A stretch of DNA of 64,000 nt from Olivibacter sp. SDN3 (GCF_014334135.1 NZ_CP060497.1:2480001-2544000); one strand, 5' to 3'; positions 9,249 through 19,474 are shown, counted from the first letter of the stretch. Notes: a model not told the origin generated them from the letters alone. Made by a program: numbers and translations.

Positions 9249-10649
9249 ATGATTAGATGCTTAAAAATCAGTTTATTTTGCTCCCTGCTGTTACTGGTCA
9301 ATCAGTATAAGGCCAAGGCATGCACCATATTTATTTCCTGTGATAAAAATGCTGTACTTGTGGGAAACAATGAGGACTATAGACCCGGCACGCCAACCTA
9401 TTTATGGTCAAGGGCAAAGGCAGGAGGGAAGTTCGGATACGTTTTCTGGGGTTTTGAAGAGCAGTATCCCGAAGGCGGGATGAACGAGCATGGGCTGTTT
9501 TTTGATGCAGCGGCTTTACCAGAACCAATTCCTATCAGCAGAGACCCGGCGAAGCCGGACTTTGAAGCCTATCTGGTCGAACCCGTACTTTCAAAGTGCC
9601 GCACTGTCAGTGAAGCCATTGCGTTTATACAGCAATATAACTTAACCTGGCAGGAGAAAGCACAGATAATGATAGCCGATAAAAGTGGTGATTATGCCAT
9701 TATTCATGCCAATTACATCATCCGCAGCGAAGCCCCGGTTTTTGCACTTACCAATTATGCGTTGAAAGCGGAACAACCTTCGACGTTCAACTGCTGGAGA
9801 CAGCAAACTGCCTATCAGCTGCTGAACCACCAGGCACCTACTGTGGATCTGATGAAAGAAACTTTATGCCAAACGGCACAAAGATCGTCGGACAATGCTA
9901 CGTTATATTCCCAGATCTGTGATCTGAAGCAAGGTGTTATCCACCTTTTCCAACAGCATGACTTTTCAAAACAGGTAAAGATCAAGTTGGAGGATTACCT
10001 GTCAAAAGGCAGTAGAGATGTTCCTATCGCTTCTCTATTTTCCAAGAGTATAGCTGACACCATGAGCGCCTACATGCTCTCGCACAACAAGGAAGAAGCT
10101 ATAGGGTATTATAAGCACCTCAAGCAGAACGATAGTATATCCTTTAATTTTTCAGAAAAGGAGTTGGATCTGCTTGGATACCGCCTGATAGATAGTGGAA
10201 AACTTTCAGACGCGATAAGTATCTTTCATCTCAATCTGAAGAATTTCCCGGACTCGGATCGGGCAAAATCTTCCCTGGCAAACGCTTACCTATTAAATCA
10301 TTCTTTTGAGAAAGCCGATAGCCTGTATCGTGAAGCTGCAAAAATCAATCCCCGCAATATTTACGTGGGGCTTTTCGGAACTGAGGGGGGAGAAGTAACG
10401 TTTCGCGTCAACGGTATGCCGGGTGCGGGGAGAATAGCATTAATAGGCTCTTTTACCGATGAGGAAGAATCGGCTGAGTACTTTATCAAACAGGAGAACG
10501 GGTGGATCCTTAAGAAACATTTGGCACCGGGTGAGTATACCTATAAGTTTTTAGTGGACGATACCTATTGGATGGAAGATCCGGATAATAAGATGCATAT
10601 CAAGGTACGGGACTGGTACAATTCCAGGTTGATTGTTAGGAAAGACTAG
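9249..10649 (+). CDS. Ntn (choloylglycine-like) hydrolase with TPR and glycogen-binding-like C-terminus
   Basis: A 466-residue exported protein. Signal cleavage after KAKA would expose C25 (CTIFISCDKNAVLVGNNEDY), the N-terminal nucleophile of Ntn hydrolases of the linear amide/choloylglycine type. NNEDY and FDAAALP with EGGMNEHGLFF fit the same family. The hydrolase covers about residues 25-240. Residues of about 300-370 are helical TPR-like repeats (DLLGYRLIDSGKLSDAISIF, SSLANAYLLNHSFEKADSLY). The last 90 residues (VTFRVNGMPGAGRIALIGSF, then HLAPGEYTYKFLVDDTYWMEDPDN) resemble the AMPK/CBM48 glycogen-binding domain. The likely reaction is hydrolysis of an amide or acyl-amino acid in the periplasm or on the cell surface; the substrate is unknown. 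The domain combination is unusual. Confidence 0.8.
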   Translation: MIRCLKISLFCSLLLLVNQYKAKACTIFISCDKNAVLVGNNEDYRPGTPTYLWSRAKAGGKFGYVFWGFEEQYPEGGMNEHGLFFDAAALPEPIPISRDPAKPDFEAYLVEPVLSKCRTVSEAIAFIQQYNLTWQEKAQIMIADKSGDYAIIHANYIIRSEAPVFALTNYALKAEQPSTFNCWRQQTAYQLLNHQAPTVDLMKETLCQTAQRSSDNATLYSQICDLKQGVIHLFQQHDFSKQVKIKLEDYLSKGSRDVPIASLFSKSIADTMSAYMLSHNKEEAIGYYKHLKQNDSISFNFSEKELDLLGYRLIDSGKLSDAISIFHLNLKNFPDSDRAKSSLANAYLLNHSFEKADSLYREAAKINPRNIYVGLFGTEGGEVTFRVNGMPGAGRIALIGSFTDEEESAEYFIKQENGWILKKHLAPGEYTYKFLVDDTYWMEDPDNKMHIKVRDWYNSRLIVRKD

Positions 10650-10762
10650 TATTCGCTCTGTTGTTTGGCCCTGAAAACACCTCACACGGTCTCATACGTC
10701 TATAACCTTACAGTTTTGGTAAAAACCAAGAACCATGATGAAAGAACAGGCAACCAGCGTAT

Positions 10763-13700
10763 TTACTTACTCTTTTTACCTAGACTTACGGAATAGTCAT
10801 CGGCATTGCCCTCAACTTTTACATGCACATAGCGAATCTTCTTATCAGGGTCTGGGGTTTGTATTTCATCCTCCTGATCTAAATCCACCTCCTCTTGCTT
10901 GCGTTTGAAAAGTTTTTGAAACACAGCCTGCGAAACCAATTTGAGTGGTACCTTGAAATAGTATTGCATATTCATATCAAGGTCTTGCTGTCCGGACAGT
11001 TCAATAAAGCCCAAGCTGGAATTGACAGACATCCATGGGATATCGAGGACCCCGTTCTTTATATCCAGCGCATTAGTCAGCGTATCAAATTGTACTTTGT
11101 TGAGGTTCCGATTTTTAAAATAGCTGGAAAGGGCTTGAAGTGGTGCATAGTTTTCCAATCGCCCCTGGATAACCTGAATGTTCATATGTAACTGCGACTG
11201 ATCAATAATTGGTGTCAGGTCTGTGTGCATACGTATATTTCCTGTTAGACTGCCCGAAAGTTTACCGTGTAAATTTTCCGATACCAGATGATCTTGCCCG
11301 AAATTTTCAAATTTAAACAGCAACTGATCAAGGTCTATTTGTTCGACGGTCATATCTGGTTTGAAATAAATATTTTTTGCATCGGAACCGTCAAGGAATC
11401 CTTTGAAAGATATGCCTCCTCCTGCCGCCAAGAACTGACACTCATCAAAATGGATAAAGTGATTTTCTTTAATCCGCATGGCGGCGTGAAGTTTTTTTAA
11501 CAGATATCGATGATAATTTAATTGCTCAATATCTGCGTAGATCTGCATCTCTGTAAAGGGTAAATCGAAAATATTGAAAACATCATCATGATCCTTGGCT
11601 TCAACTGCTCCATTTCCTGAGGGCAGTTCATAAGCCATAAGTTCATCCAGATCCAGCCTTTTAGATTGGATATGGAAAGTATTTTCCTTTTTTCTAAGCG
11701 CCTGATCCCTACCCAAATAATAATTCAAGTTAACCGCTAAGTCACTTTTACCAATCTGTCCGCTCAGCTCTTCTACGCTGAGTTGCTGATTTTCATAGTG
11801 TATCCGGCCCCTAAAACCCTCAAAACGTGCTTGGTGTATTTTCATATTACCGCTAAGCTCATCAAGATACATATCGGTAGAATAAAGACCTTGATTGTTG
11901 AAATGTAGATCAATATGTCCCATTAGTCGCACCTGTCGAAAATCTTCCTGCCTGTAATCTGCCGGAACGTAGTTTTCACCTTTATAAGAGAAAAGGTCTT
12001 CCAAGCGAAAATGGTCTGAGCTGAAGTTAAACGTCAGCTTTGCGTCACCCAGCAATTCCGGCTTCAGCCAAATATCATAGTTACTGGCTTTACCGCTTAA
12101 ACGAAAGTCGCTACCATCTATTTCACCGTGAAAGTCTGCGATCCGAATGTCGGTGTCGCCGATATGAAACGCTGCGCGCAGATCATGCAAACGGTGTGGA
12201 TAATGCTTAAGTTGTGCATCAAAATCACGTATCAAAAATTGACCGAGAGGAAGGTTGGGCGACTCTGTAAAAGCTCTTCCTTCAGCTAAAAAGGATAGGT
12301 CAAGACGAAGATTGCTAATTTCTTCAGCTACAGCACTCGTTTTTGTGGAGTCGTGAAAACTAAGTTCGCCCAAATCCAGTAGGTTAGATTCGATAAGCAG
12401 ATTCGTTTGTACTTCCGTATTGCTGTGATGCATAATGGCCGGCAGATCACTTATATTCCCTTTTATCGAAATGTCTGAATTCCCTACTCTAGCCGTAAAA
12501 TGCTCGATAACAGCTTCGTGACCCTCCATTTTCGCTTTGACATTAACATCTTGAACAGGTAGGTGAAAATTGGTCGACCGAAATTGAAGGTCCTTTATTA
12601 AGAGTTCAGTATAATAGGATTCATTTAGTTTTTCGATACTGCGTTCAGGGTGTGTGAAGTCTATAATATCCTTGAAATTCATTGTCAGCGACACATAGCC
12701 ATCCATATCCTCCAGGTTTTTTATATTGAAAAAGCCGGAAAGAAAATCCAGATTGAACTCCGAGTTGAGCTTGAGATCAATCTCGGGCGAATCAAAGTTA
12801 AACACCCTCAAGTTGCCACTAAAAATCCCTGCACCCGGTTTGGCCGAGAAGTTCGCCAGTTGAAATTCCATTGTGGAAGCATTATTTGCCTCACCGTTAG
12901 TGAATGATCCATTAAAGGCCATCCCTTCAATTTTTTCCTGATTAGCGGTATTGGTGATACTCCCTTGTTTGCAGCCAAACTCCGCTTCAATGTGAGGCAT
13001 CTTACCGTTGGCGGTAGGTCCATTTATCGTTGCACCAAAGAATACCTGTCCTTTATTACCATAGCTTTTGAGTGTCGGAATCAGTTCCTCCGGAGCGAAG
13101 GCAATGAAAAGATCGAAATTTGGTTTAGCACCTTTTACTTTAAGGTCGACCGGCATTTCTCCCTTTAGATCAAAAGTTCCCTCTAAATTAAAAACGGCCT
13201 CTTCTAACTTAACCACCGAAGGGGAAATTTCAAGCCATTGCGTCTTGCCCTGATAATCAACCTTTGTCTGCAATTCCATGTGTTTGTGCCGGATGAAACT
13301 CGTGTCGCCATCCAGTATGACATTGAGGTCAAAGCGACTATCAATTTGCGCAAGCATATGTTCGTCCTTCGTACTGAATTTAGCGATCGCGTTCTTCACA
13401 AACAACTCAATTTCAAGTTGCGTATCTTCATTGATTTTATGTAAATCAATGTCCTTCAGGCGAACATTATCGAGTTTTAAATTGAGGTCAGCAGACTCCT
13501 CACTAGTAGGGTCTCCGTTCAGAGGGGTTAAAGCATTCACCAAATTAAAGTTTCCATCTTTATGCTGTATTAAATTCAGGTCTCCCTTGTTAATGTATAA
13601 CCTATTTACTTGGTATTGTCCTCGAAGCACCGACCACAGGTTAAAGCCTATGTAAGCGTCCTCCACGCTAAGAATAGCGGTCTGATCCTGCTGACTTTTA

Positions 13701-13948
13701 CTTTCGTTTATACGGAGATTTTCCAGGTCGATCGTTATGTGCGGAAAATCCGCAAAGGGGGACACATGACTTCCACCTATTTGAATTTCACCCGCGAATT
13801 GCGTATTAACTTCAACCAGAACACGCTGTACAATGTCGTCCTGTTTCCAATAAATTATACCTGTGAGCGTAAGAAACAGCAGGGCAGGTACAAGAATAAA
13901 TCCTATCAGCAGGCGACTCCAACGATTGACAAACAGGGCTTTTCGCAT
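10763..13948 (-). CDS. AsmA-like inner-membrane-anchored protein
   Basis: A 1061-residue protein with one N-terminal membrane anchor (LLIGFILVPALLFLTLTGIIYW) followed by a long periplasmic part of repeated beta-strands. The first domain (VLVEVNTQFAGEIQIGG, FPHITIDLENLRI) is the N-terminal AsmA signature. The C-terminal part (about 830-1040) with LTGNIRMHTDLTPII and GVLDIPWMSVNSSLGFIELSG matches the AsmA C-terminal domain. AsmA-like proteins are thought to form beta-groove bridges that carry lipids between inner and outer membranes. Length and layout are normal for Bacteroidota members. It is monocistronic as far as can be seen. Confidence 0.88.
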   Translation of the reverse strand: MRKALFVNRWSRLLIGFILVPALLFLTLTGIIYWKQDDIVQRVLVEVNTQFAGEIQIGGSHVSPFADFPHITIDLENLRINESKSQQDQTAILSVEDAYIGFNLWSVLRGQYQVNRLYINKGDLNLIQHKDGNFNLVNALTPLNGDPTSEESADLNLKLDNVRLKDIDLHKINEDTQLEIELFVKNAIAKFSTKDEHMLAQIDSRFDLNVILDGDTSFIRHKHMELQTKVDYQGKTQWLEISPSVVKLEEAVFNLEGTFDLKGEMPVDLKVKGAKPNFDLFIAFAPEELIPTLKSYGNKGQVFFGATINGPTANGKMPHIEAEFGCKQGSITNTANQEKIEGMAFNGSFTNGEANNASTMEFQLANFSAKPGAGIFSGNLRVFNFDSPEIDLKLNSEFNLDFLSGFFNIKNLEDMDGYVSLTMNFKDIIDFTHPERSIEKLNESYYTELLIKDLQFRSTNFHLPVQDVNVKAKMEGHEAVIEHFTARVGNSDISIKGNISDLPAIMHHSNTEVQTNLLIESNLLDLGELSFHDSTKTSAVAEEISNLRLDLSFLAEGRAFTESPNLPLGQFLIRDFDAQLKHYPHRLHDLRAAFHIGDTDIRIADFHGEIDGSDFRLSGKASNYDIWLKPELLGDAKLTFNFSSDHFRLEDLFSYKGENYVPADYRQEDFRQVRLMGHIDLHFNNQGLYSTDMYLDELSGNMKIHQARFEGFRGRIHYENQQLSVEELSGQIGKSDLAVNLNYYLGRDQALRKKENTFHIQSKRLDLDELMAYELPSGNGAVEAKDHDDVFNIFDLPFTEMQIYADIEQLNYHRYLLKKLHAAMRIKENHFIHFDECQFLAAGGGISFKGFLDGSDAKNIYFKPDMTVEQIDLDQLLFKFENFGQDHLVSENLHGKLSGSLTGNIRMHTDLTPIIDQSQLHMNIQVIQGRLENYAPLQALSSYFKNRNLNKVQFDTLTNALDIKNGVLDIPWMSVNSSLGFIELSGQQDLDMNMQYYFKVPLKLVSQAVFQKLFKRKQEEVDLDQEDEIQTPDPDKKIRYVHVKVEGNADDYSVSLGKKSK

Positions 13949-14131
13949 AAGTATTCTTTATTTGGACCAAAAGTAAGAAAAAAGCTGGGCTGACTAGGTC
14001 TTAGGCAGGTCATAACATGAGCTTTTTAAACCGCATAAGGACGATACGCTCCATCTCATATTTTCGGGTTGAGTTAATCCGCAACGGCTACTGTGGGGTA
14101 TGCTTAAGTTACTGTTCAACATGTTGAAAGG

Positions 14132-14842
14132 TCAGCGTTTAACACCGTGTTTTTTTGCTAACTGTTCTTTCTCTTCATCTGGCAAGTCCACTTGACTTAA
14201 GTGTATTCTACATTCTTCCTCACGGGGAAAATCATTCAGGACGTTAGCTAAATCCATCCGTATCAACAGAGCTTCGGCAATGTCCCGTAACGTTTCGTTT
14301 TCGACCTTTTGCAAAGCAATATCTAACGTTTCGGCTGCCGCTTTTTCATCTTCTTTAAAGTCTCGGAACCTTATTCCAGTAGCAATGGATTTCTGTAAAG
14401 GAGTCTGGTTAATATCATCTGCCTTCTCATATACTTCATTGTCTTTCTCATCATCTAAAATAAAGATGACACAGTTTCCCGAAACATCCATTAATGTAAA
14501 ACGTGTAGCTTCCGGCTTCATTCTCGAAATCCTCGGTATTCCCGAATGCGGAACTCTTCCCAGGTTCTCCTTTAACTTTTGAGCGAATTCCTTGTAAGTT
14601 TTTCTTGCATCGGACACCATAACAAGGCAGCCATCGTCATTATTCGTAACATCCATTCCCTTTACACGGGCAAAATGTAGCTCATAACCATTTCGTTCCA
14701 CGACACCGTATTGATAAGGATGAGTCATTTTGTAAGTAATTTTATACCCTAACATTTCCCAAAATGACAAGGTCTCTTCAATGGCAATACAAGATAAAGT
14801 CGGGATTGGCATCCAGTCTCTTTGACGTTTCAAATTTTCCAT
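14132..14842 (-). CDS. VOC (glyoxalase/bleomycin-resistance fold) family protein
   Basis: The start is set at MENLKRQRDW, because the nine residues before it are basic and non-conserved. Residues of about 8-130 show the paired beta-alpha-beta modules of the vicinal oxygen chelate fold: IPTLSCIAIEETLSFWEMLGYKI, YELHFARVKG, and FTLMDVSGNCVIFI. The C-terminal 100 residues are helical and charged (AAAETLDIALQKVENETLRDIAEALLI). Members bind metals or small hydrophobic antibiotics, or act as glyoxalase-like enzymes. I cannot tell which applies here. Confidence 0.75.
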   Translation of the reverse strand: MENLKRQRDWMPIPTLSCIAIEETLSFWEMLGYKITYKMTHPYQYGVVERNGYELHFARVKGMDVTNNDDGCLVMVSDARKTYKEFAQKLKENLGRVPHSGIPRISRMKPEATRFTLMDVSGNCVIFILDDEKDNEVYEKADDINQTPLQKSIATGIRFRDFKEDEKAAAETLDIALQKVENETLRDIAEALLIRMDLANVLNDFPREEECRIHLSQVDLPDEEKEQLAKKHGVKR

Positions 14843-15033
14843 TTTTTTTACTGTTTTTGTTCGGTGCAAACCTAAACACTTTGGCAGGAACGACCATGTT
14901 TATATACTTTTTTGTATATAACAAAGAATGTGGGAAAATGAAATACGTTAGGTAATTCTTTCAGATTCTAGCAAACGGAATCTGAATACATAAGTTGTGC
15001 ATGTTTTCGAGCTTAAAAAGACGCTGTACCTTA

Positions 15034-15132
15034 TCAAACATTTGCTTCCTTGCGGATATACAGTTTGTTTTTAGCATTGACATACAGGCTTACATGTCCA
15101 TGATTTGTCTGCAGTTTAATTTTCTTTGACGC
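15034..15132 (-). pseudogene. Duplicated 3' tail of the 34080-34472 gene
   Basis: These 99 bases, read on the reverse strand, encode ASKKIKLQTNHGHVSLYVNA, then KNKLYIRKEANV and a TGA. They differ at 5 of 99 bases and 2 of 32 residues from the last 33 codons of the gene at 34080-34472. Similarity stops exactly at the stop codon on one side and abruptly within the coding region on the other, so only the gene tail was copied or kept. It is not expected to be expressed as a protein. Confidence 0.85.
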
Positions 15133-15171
15133 CTGTCCGCCTGATTACTCACAGAAATGACATGGGAGCTG

Positions 15172-15741
15172 TCACCGAAATCTCCATCCCGCAGTGTTAT
15201 GCCATTTTACAGAAAATGCCAAAATCAATTTCACGATAAATAATACCAACATAAAATGAACGACTTTGGACTCAGGTGACATGAAAAATACAATGGATAA
15301 GCCCATCGTTGCAAAAAAACCTGCCAAAACACGTTGTTTCCCTTCCTCTTTCAAGCTGCTGGTTACTATCGTTGCGAGAATGGTATATGAGGCCGTTAAA
15401 TAAATAGATGCCAAGTCTTTCGGAAAAATCCATGCCATCACTATAGGCTGTATGAAATGTAAACCAATGAAAACGTACCGTCTCTTACGGCTTTCTGCAT
15501 AATAATCGGTTGTCCCCTGTGTAAAATTGGCAATGACTCCACCCGATAAATCAAAGGCTAGCAGACCCAATATCATAAATTTAAAGACACTCATATTTAT
15601 ATCACACGCTGAGTAAATTATTAATCCAGTAGCCACCAAAGCTGTGAGATACGTAAAAATCAAGTCGGCTACCGTTGCTTCTTTTCCGTGCAATTCCTGA
15701 AGAAATAAAGGTGTTTTTATTTTCCTATTTAATGTTTCCAT
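15172..15741 (-). CDS. Multi-pass membrane protein of unknown function
   Basis: A 189-residue protein with about five hydrophobic segments: FTYLTALVATGLIIYSA, FKFMILGLLAFDLSGGVIA, FIGLHFIQPIVMAWIFP, FFATMGLSIVFFM and MLVLFIVKLILAFSV. A conserved-looking motif FTQGTTDYYAESRKRRYVFI sits in a cytoplasmic or periplasmic loop. I do not recognise the family. It lies just downstream of a Crp-type regulator on the same strand, so the two may be transcribed together. Confidence 0.7.
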   Translation of the reverse strand: METLNRKIKTPLFLQELHGKEATVADLIFTYLTALVATGLIIYSACDINMSVFKFMILGLLAFDLSGGVIANFTQGTTDYYAESRKRRYVFIGLHFIQPIVMAWIFPKDLASIYLTASYTILATIVTSSLKEEGKQRVLAGFFATMGLSIVFFMSPESKVVHFMLVLFIVKLILAFSVKWHNTAGWRFR

Positions 15742-15824
15742 TGTTTGCGCTATGTTAATAGTGCAAAGGTATGCAATAATTGAATGGCTGTTTTTTACAT
15801 ATGTTAAAAAGGCGGGTCAGTCAA

Positions 15825-16391
15825 CTACTGCTTTTGCACACCCGCTCGAATACGGCTTAGGCTTACTTGGCTAATACCCAAATAAGAAGCAATATGGCTT
15901 AGGGGCACGCGCTGCAAAATATCAGGATAGGCGGCGATCAGTTTAAAATAACGCTCACTTGCATCTTTGGTGCGCAGCGCTTCATAATAACTCGCAATGC
16001 GTTGCAATTCGTGTTGGTAAAACCTTACACCCCATAAAGCCCATTGATGGGATTCGCTAAACAGGTGTTGCAAATCGTTGAAATTGATGGAAATCAAGTG
16101 AGTATTGTTCTCAGCTACTTTAAAATAGTGGTTACTGGGTTTTTGGTCATAAAAACTTTCCAAATCGGTAAAGCTACTGCCTTCACGCTCATACCATAAG
16201 ATCTGTTCTTGTTCAGTGTGCGCATATACCAGTCCGCGTACCATAAAATATAATTTGCCGCAAATCTGTCCGTTTTTGAGTAAAAAACTTCCTTTGGAAT
16301 GAATCGTGTTTTGAATTACATTGTTTCCCAATGAAATGGTTTCTTCATTAAAGTGTTTGGTGAAAGGTATATGTTGTATCCATTCTGACAT
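15825..16391 (-). CDS. Crp/Fnr-type transcriptional regulator
   Basis: A 188-residue two-domain protein. The cyclic-nucleotide-binding-like beta roll covers about 25-115 (GSFLLKNGQICGKLYFMVRGLVYAH). A winged helix covers about 140-188, with VPLSHIASYLGISQVSLSRI as the helix-turn-helix. There is no four-cysteine Fnr cluster, and the phosphate-binding cassette is degenerate, as is usual for small Bacteroidota members. The target is unknown. The next gene downstream, 83 bp away on the same strand, encodes a membrane protein and is a plausible target. Confidence 0.9.
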   Translation of the reverse strand: MSEWIQHIPFTKHFNEETISLGNNVIQNTIHSKGSFLLKNGQICGKLYFMVRGLVYAHTEQEQILWYEREGSSFTDLESFYDQKPSNHYFKVAENNTHLISINFNDLQHLFSESHQWALWGVRFYQHELQRIASYYEALRTKDASERYFKLIAAYPDILQRVPLSHIASYLGISQVSLSRIRAGVQKQ

Positions 16392-16866
16392 CGTACTTTT
16401 TTTTCACTTTATACTCTTTATATCTTGTATCCATCGCATCCACAGAGCTTGTTTACTACGCCATTAACCATTACTCTCAAATATATGCAAATTTGGTAAT
16501 TTATCAGCGGTCGTGGAAAATTCCAATCTTAATTAGTCTCAGAAATGGAGCAATACGCTATTCAAGAAATACAAGGTCGGTTCCACGCCTATCACCAAAA
16601 AAAGAAACAATGGAGATCACTGCTCAATCCGCTGATTCGAATTGCATTTGGTTAGTTCCTTGTGCAATTCTGTGAAAAAGATTTTAAATATGTAAATTTG
16701 AATCGATTATGAACCGTCATGATCTGCAAAAATCACACAGCGGGATGATTGGATCATGACAGCTTCATCGCCAATGAAAAAAAATTAAACAGATGAAAAA
16801 TGTAATTTTGTTTTTTATTACCCCGGCGAAGGAACGTTTGGAAGCGCTCAGAAATACACACAGACA
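16392..16866. other. Intergenic stretch with one doubtful 36-codon ORF
   Basis: Divergent region between the Crp-type regulator and the TPR gene. A short forward ORF at 16545-16655 (MEQYAIQEIQGRFHAYHQKK and on, ending LIRIAFG) has a protein-like composition, but no family match or ribosome-binding context that I can support. Nothing else was recognised. Confidence 0.35.
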
Positions 16867-19401
16867 ATGATATTAAAAGAAAGGATCGGCTATAATTACC
16901 TGAAATACCTGCTTACCGTGGCCTTTTCCGTCTTGCTGATCGCAGGATATGCGCAAGAGGAGGAAGAACAGCAGGAAGAGAAGCAACAGCCCAGTGAGAA
17001 ACGGGACGAAGGGCAATCTGGGCTTATGGAGTCTATCGATGTCATACGTGATTACCGGCCGATGCTGGCCGATGCCGTAAAGATCCGCCGGAGCCCGGAT
17101 ATGGACATCGATCGGGAAGCGCTCGCGGTCGAGCTGCGCCAGATCGCCGCGGCCACGTATTTTGCACAGAACAGATTCAAACAAACTTCCTACGGTAAAT
17201 TGCATGAGCGGTATCCCGACGCTTCACGCAACAATATCGATAACTTCCGGATCGGCTTCGTGGCCTACCTCGCAGGCGAATACGAAAGAGCGACCTCTAT
17301 TCTGGAGAAGGTGACGGATCCGGATGCCTTTTATCAGGGCTCGTTAATTGCTTTGGGCTATATTGCCGTGGAAACCGGCGATAAGCAACGTGCACGGGAT
17401 GCGTTTGCCAAAGCGTCCAAACTGGAGTTCGATCAGGCATCGAAATCGGATGGGCTGTTTAACTATGGTAAAATCTTATATGAACTGGACTCCGTCCAAG
17501 CTGCCCGGGAGGTCGTCCAGGAATATATCGCTCAGAAATTTGCGGATCGTAAACCGGATGCCGAAAAAACAGAGAATCCGGAAATGCTATTGGCCGCGGT
17601 CTTGTCGGGCACGAGCAATTTCCATGCAGGGGTATCCATGTTGGAATCGTTCAGCAATAGGGAGCGGGAAGCCGATGCAACCTACCAAAAGGTAACGTAT
17701 TACCGTGGATTGGAGTTTTATAATGAGCGCGCTTTCGAAAACAGCATATCCATGTTCATGCGATCGGAAAAATTCCCGATCAATGCGGAAATGGCAGCGT
17801 TGGCAAAGTATTGGAAAGCGGAGGCAATGTATGAAGTGCGCAAGTACGGGGAGGCAGTGGAAAACTTTTCTCAGTTCCTCCGCTTGCCCGCTGCGCGAAA
17901 CACCAAGGTATACAGGTATGCAAACTATGCCCTGGCCTATGCGGCGTTCCGCAACAACAACTTTAGCATTGCTGCCAATTATTTTGAACGCTTTTTGGCC
18001 ACCGCGGGAAGCTCGCTGGATGAAAGTGTACGTCATGACGTGATCGCACGTTTGGGCGATTCGTATTTGTCCATACGCAATTACGACCGAGCCAACGAAT
18101 ACTACGACCAGCTGATCAACAGTAAAGCTCCCAATCAGGACTATGCGTTGTTCCAGCGCGGTGTTATTCAGGGGTTGCAGGGCGACAATGAAACCAAGAT
18201 CAGCACCCTGCAGTCTGTTATTGAACAATTTCCGGCTTCGAACTATGCGGATGACGTGGCTTTCGAAGTCCCATACACATATTTCACTGCCGGAGATTAC
18301 GATGCCGCCATCGAAGGGCTGCAGCAGATGATCGAACAATACCCCCGCAGCAGCTATGTCCCCAGAGCATTAATGACCATCGGCCTTGTCCAGTACAATA
18401 ATGATAACACCGAAGCGGCGAAGGCTACCTTCCAGAGGGTGGTGGAGAAATATGCAAAAACCGAAGAGGCAAGGCAGGCGCTGCGTTCCATTGAAAACAT
18501 CTACCTAGATCAGGGAGATGCTTCAAGTTATATCCATTACGCAACCAGTGCCGATATCGGTGATCTGACTGCCGCGGAGCAGGATAACCTGGCTTTCCAG
18601 GCAGCCAGTTCCTTGTTTAACAGGGAGGAATACGAATCGGCTGTGGAGGCGATCAATGCGTATTTTGATAAATTTCCGAGACCCATACAGGAAAAACATG
18701 CCCGCTATATCCGCGGGGTGAGTTTGTACCATACCGACCACCCGAAAGAAGCGTTGCACGACCTGAACATTATTCTGAACGACTGGACGAGCAAGTATAC
18801 GGAGAATACCCTGCTCACTGTGGCCGCGTTATACCTGCGCCTGGAGGAATACAACGAGGCCATCGTGCACCTCAAAAAACTGGAGCTCACTGCTGAATAC
18901 AGAAAAAACTATGGCTACGCAGTAACCAACCTGATGATCTGTTATTTCGAAATCGGCGACATGGAGCAGGTGGCCAAGTATGCGAAATTGATTAAGAATT
19001 ACGATCGGTCATCAGAAGAAGAGCTTGCCAAGGCACACTTATACGGTGCGCGGGCCATGCTGCGGGAGGAGCAAGTGGAGCCCGCCATGGAGGAACTGAA
19101 TCTGGCGGCGCAGAAGAGCAAAACGGCAGTCGGCGCAGAGGCACGGTACCGCATCGGGCAGCTGCAGTATGAAGACAAGGAATATGACAAAGCCCAGGAA
19201 ACGGCCTTTGATGTGATCAACAACATGGGGTCATATGACTATTGGGTGGCCAAGAGCTTCATCCTGCTTGCGGATGCCTATGCGGGCAAAGGCGATAAGC
19301 TCCAGGCGAAGAGTACGTTGGAAAGTGTAATTAAAAATTATGAAGAAGAAGATGACGTCATCCCTTCAGCAAAAGAACGTTTGCAGAAATTGAACAATTG
19401 A
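16867..19401 (+). CDS. Large exported TPR-repeat protein (YbgF/tol-pal-associated type)
   Basis: An 844-residue protein with a signal peptide (LKYLLTVAFSVLLIAGYAQ), a short acidic, Gln-rich stretch and then about 20 TPR-like helical pairs to the C-terminus. Examples are GFVAYLAGEYERATSILEKV, YWKAEAMYEVRKYGEAVENF and SLFNREEYESAVEAINAYFD. TPR proteins of this size in Bacteroidota act as periplasmic scaffolds for envelope complexes. Residues 56-75 (MESIDVIRDYRPMLADAVKI) resemble the N-terminus of the beta-barrel partner usually encoded beside such TPR genes. No such partner gene follows here. Either the stretch is native to this TPR protein, or a deletion has fused the two genes. Confidence 0.8.
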   Translation: MILKERIGYNYLKYLLTVAFSVLLIAGYAQEEEEQQEEKQQPSEKRDEGQSGLMESIDVIRDYRPMLADAVKIRRSPDMDIDREALAVELRQIAAATYFAQNRFKQTSYGKLHERYPDASRNNIDNFRIGFVAYLAGEYERATSILEKVTDPDAFYQGSLIALGYIAVETGDKQRARDAFAKASKLEFDQASKSDGLFNYGKILYELDSVQAAREVVQEYIAQKFADRKPDAEKTENPEMLLAAVLSGTSNFHAGVSMLESFSNREREADATYQKVTYYRGLEFYNERAFENSISMFMRSEKFPINAEMAALAKYWKAEAMYEVRKYGEAVENFSQFLRLPAARNTKVYRYANYALAYAAFRNNNFSIAANYFERFLATAGSSLDESVRHDVIARLGDSYLSIRNYDRANEYYDQLINSKAPNQDYALFQRGVIQGLQGDNETKISTLQSVIEQFPASNYADDVAFEVPYTYFTAGDYDAAIEGLQQMIEQYPRSSYVPRALMTIGLVQYNNDNTEAAKATFQRVVEKYAKTEEARQALRSIENIYLDQGDASSYIHYATSADIGDLTAAEQDNLAFQAASSLFNREEYESAVEAINAYFDKFPRPIQEKHARYIRGVSLYHTDHPKEALHDLNIILNDWTSKYTENTLLTVAALYLRLEEYNEAIVHLKKLELTAEYRKNYGYAVTNLMICYFEIGDMEQVAKYAKLIKNYDRSSEEELAKAHLYGARAMLREEQVEPAMEELNLAAQKSKTAVGAEARYRIGQLQYEDKEYDKAQETAFDVINNMGSYDYWVAKSFILLADAYAGKGDKLQAKSTLESVIKNYEEEDDVIPSAKERLQKLNN

Positions 19402-19474
19402 TTCCATCGCTCATTAAAGTTTTCAATATGAATGCTGATTGTTATTAAATAAAGCTATATCCGAAGAGTTTGAA

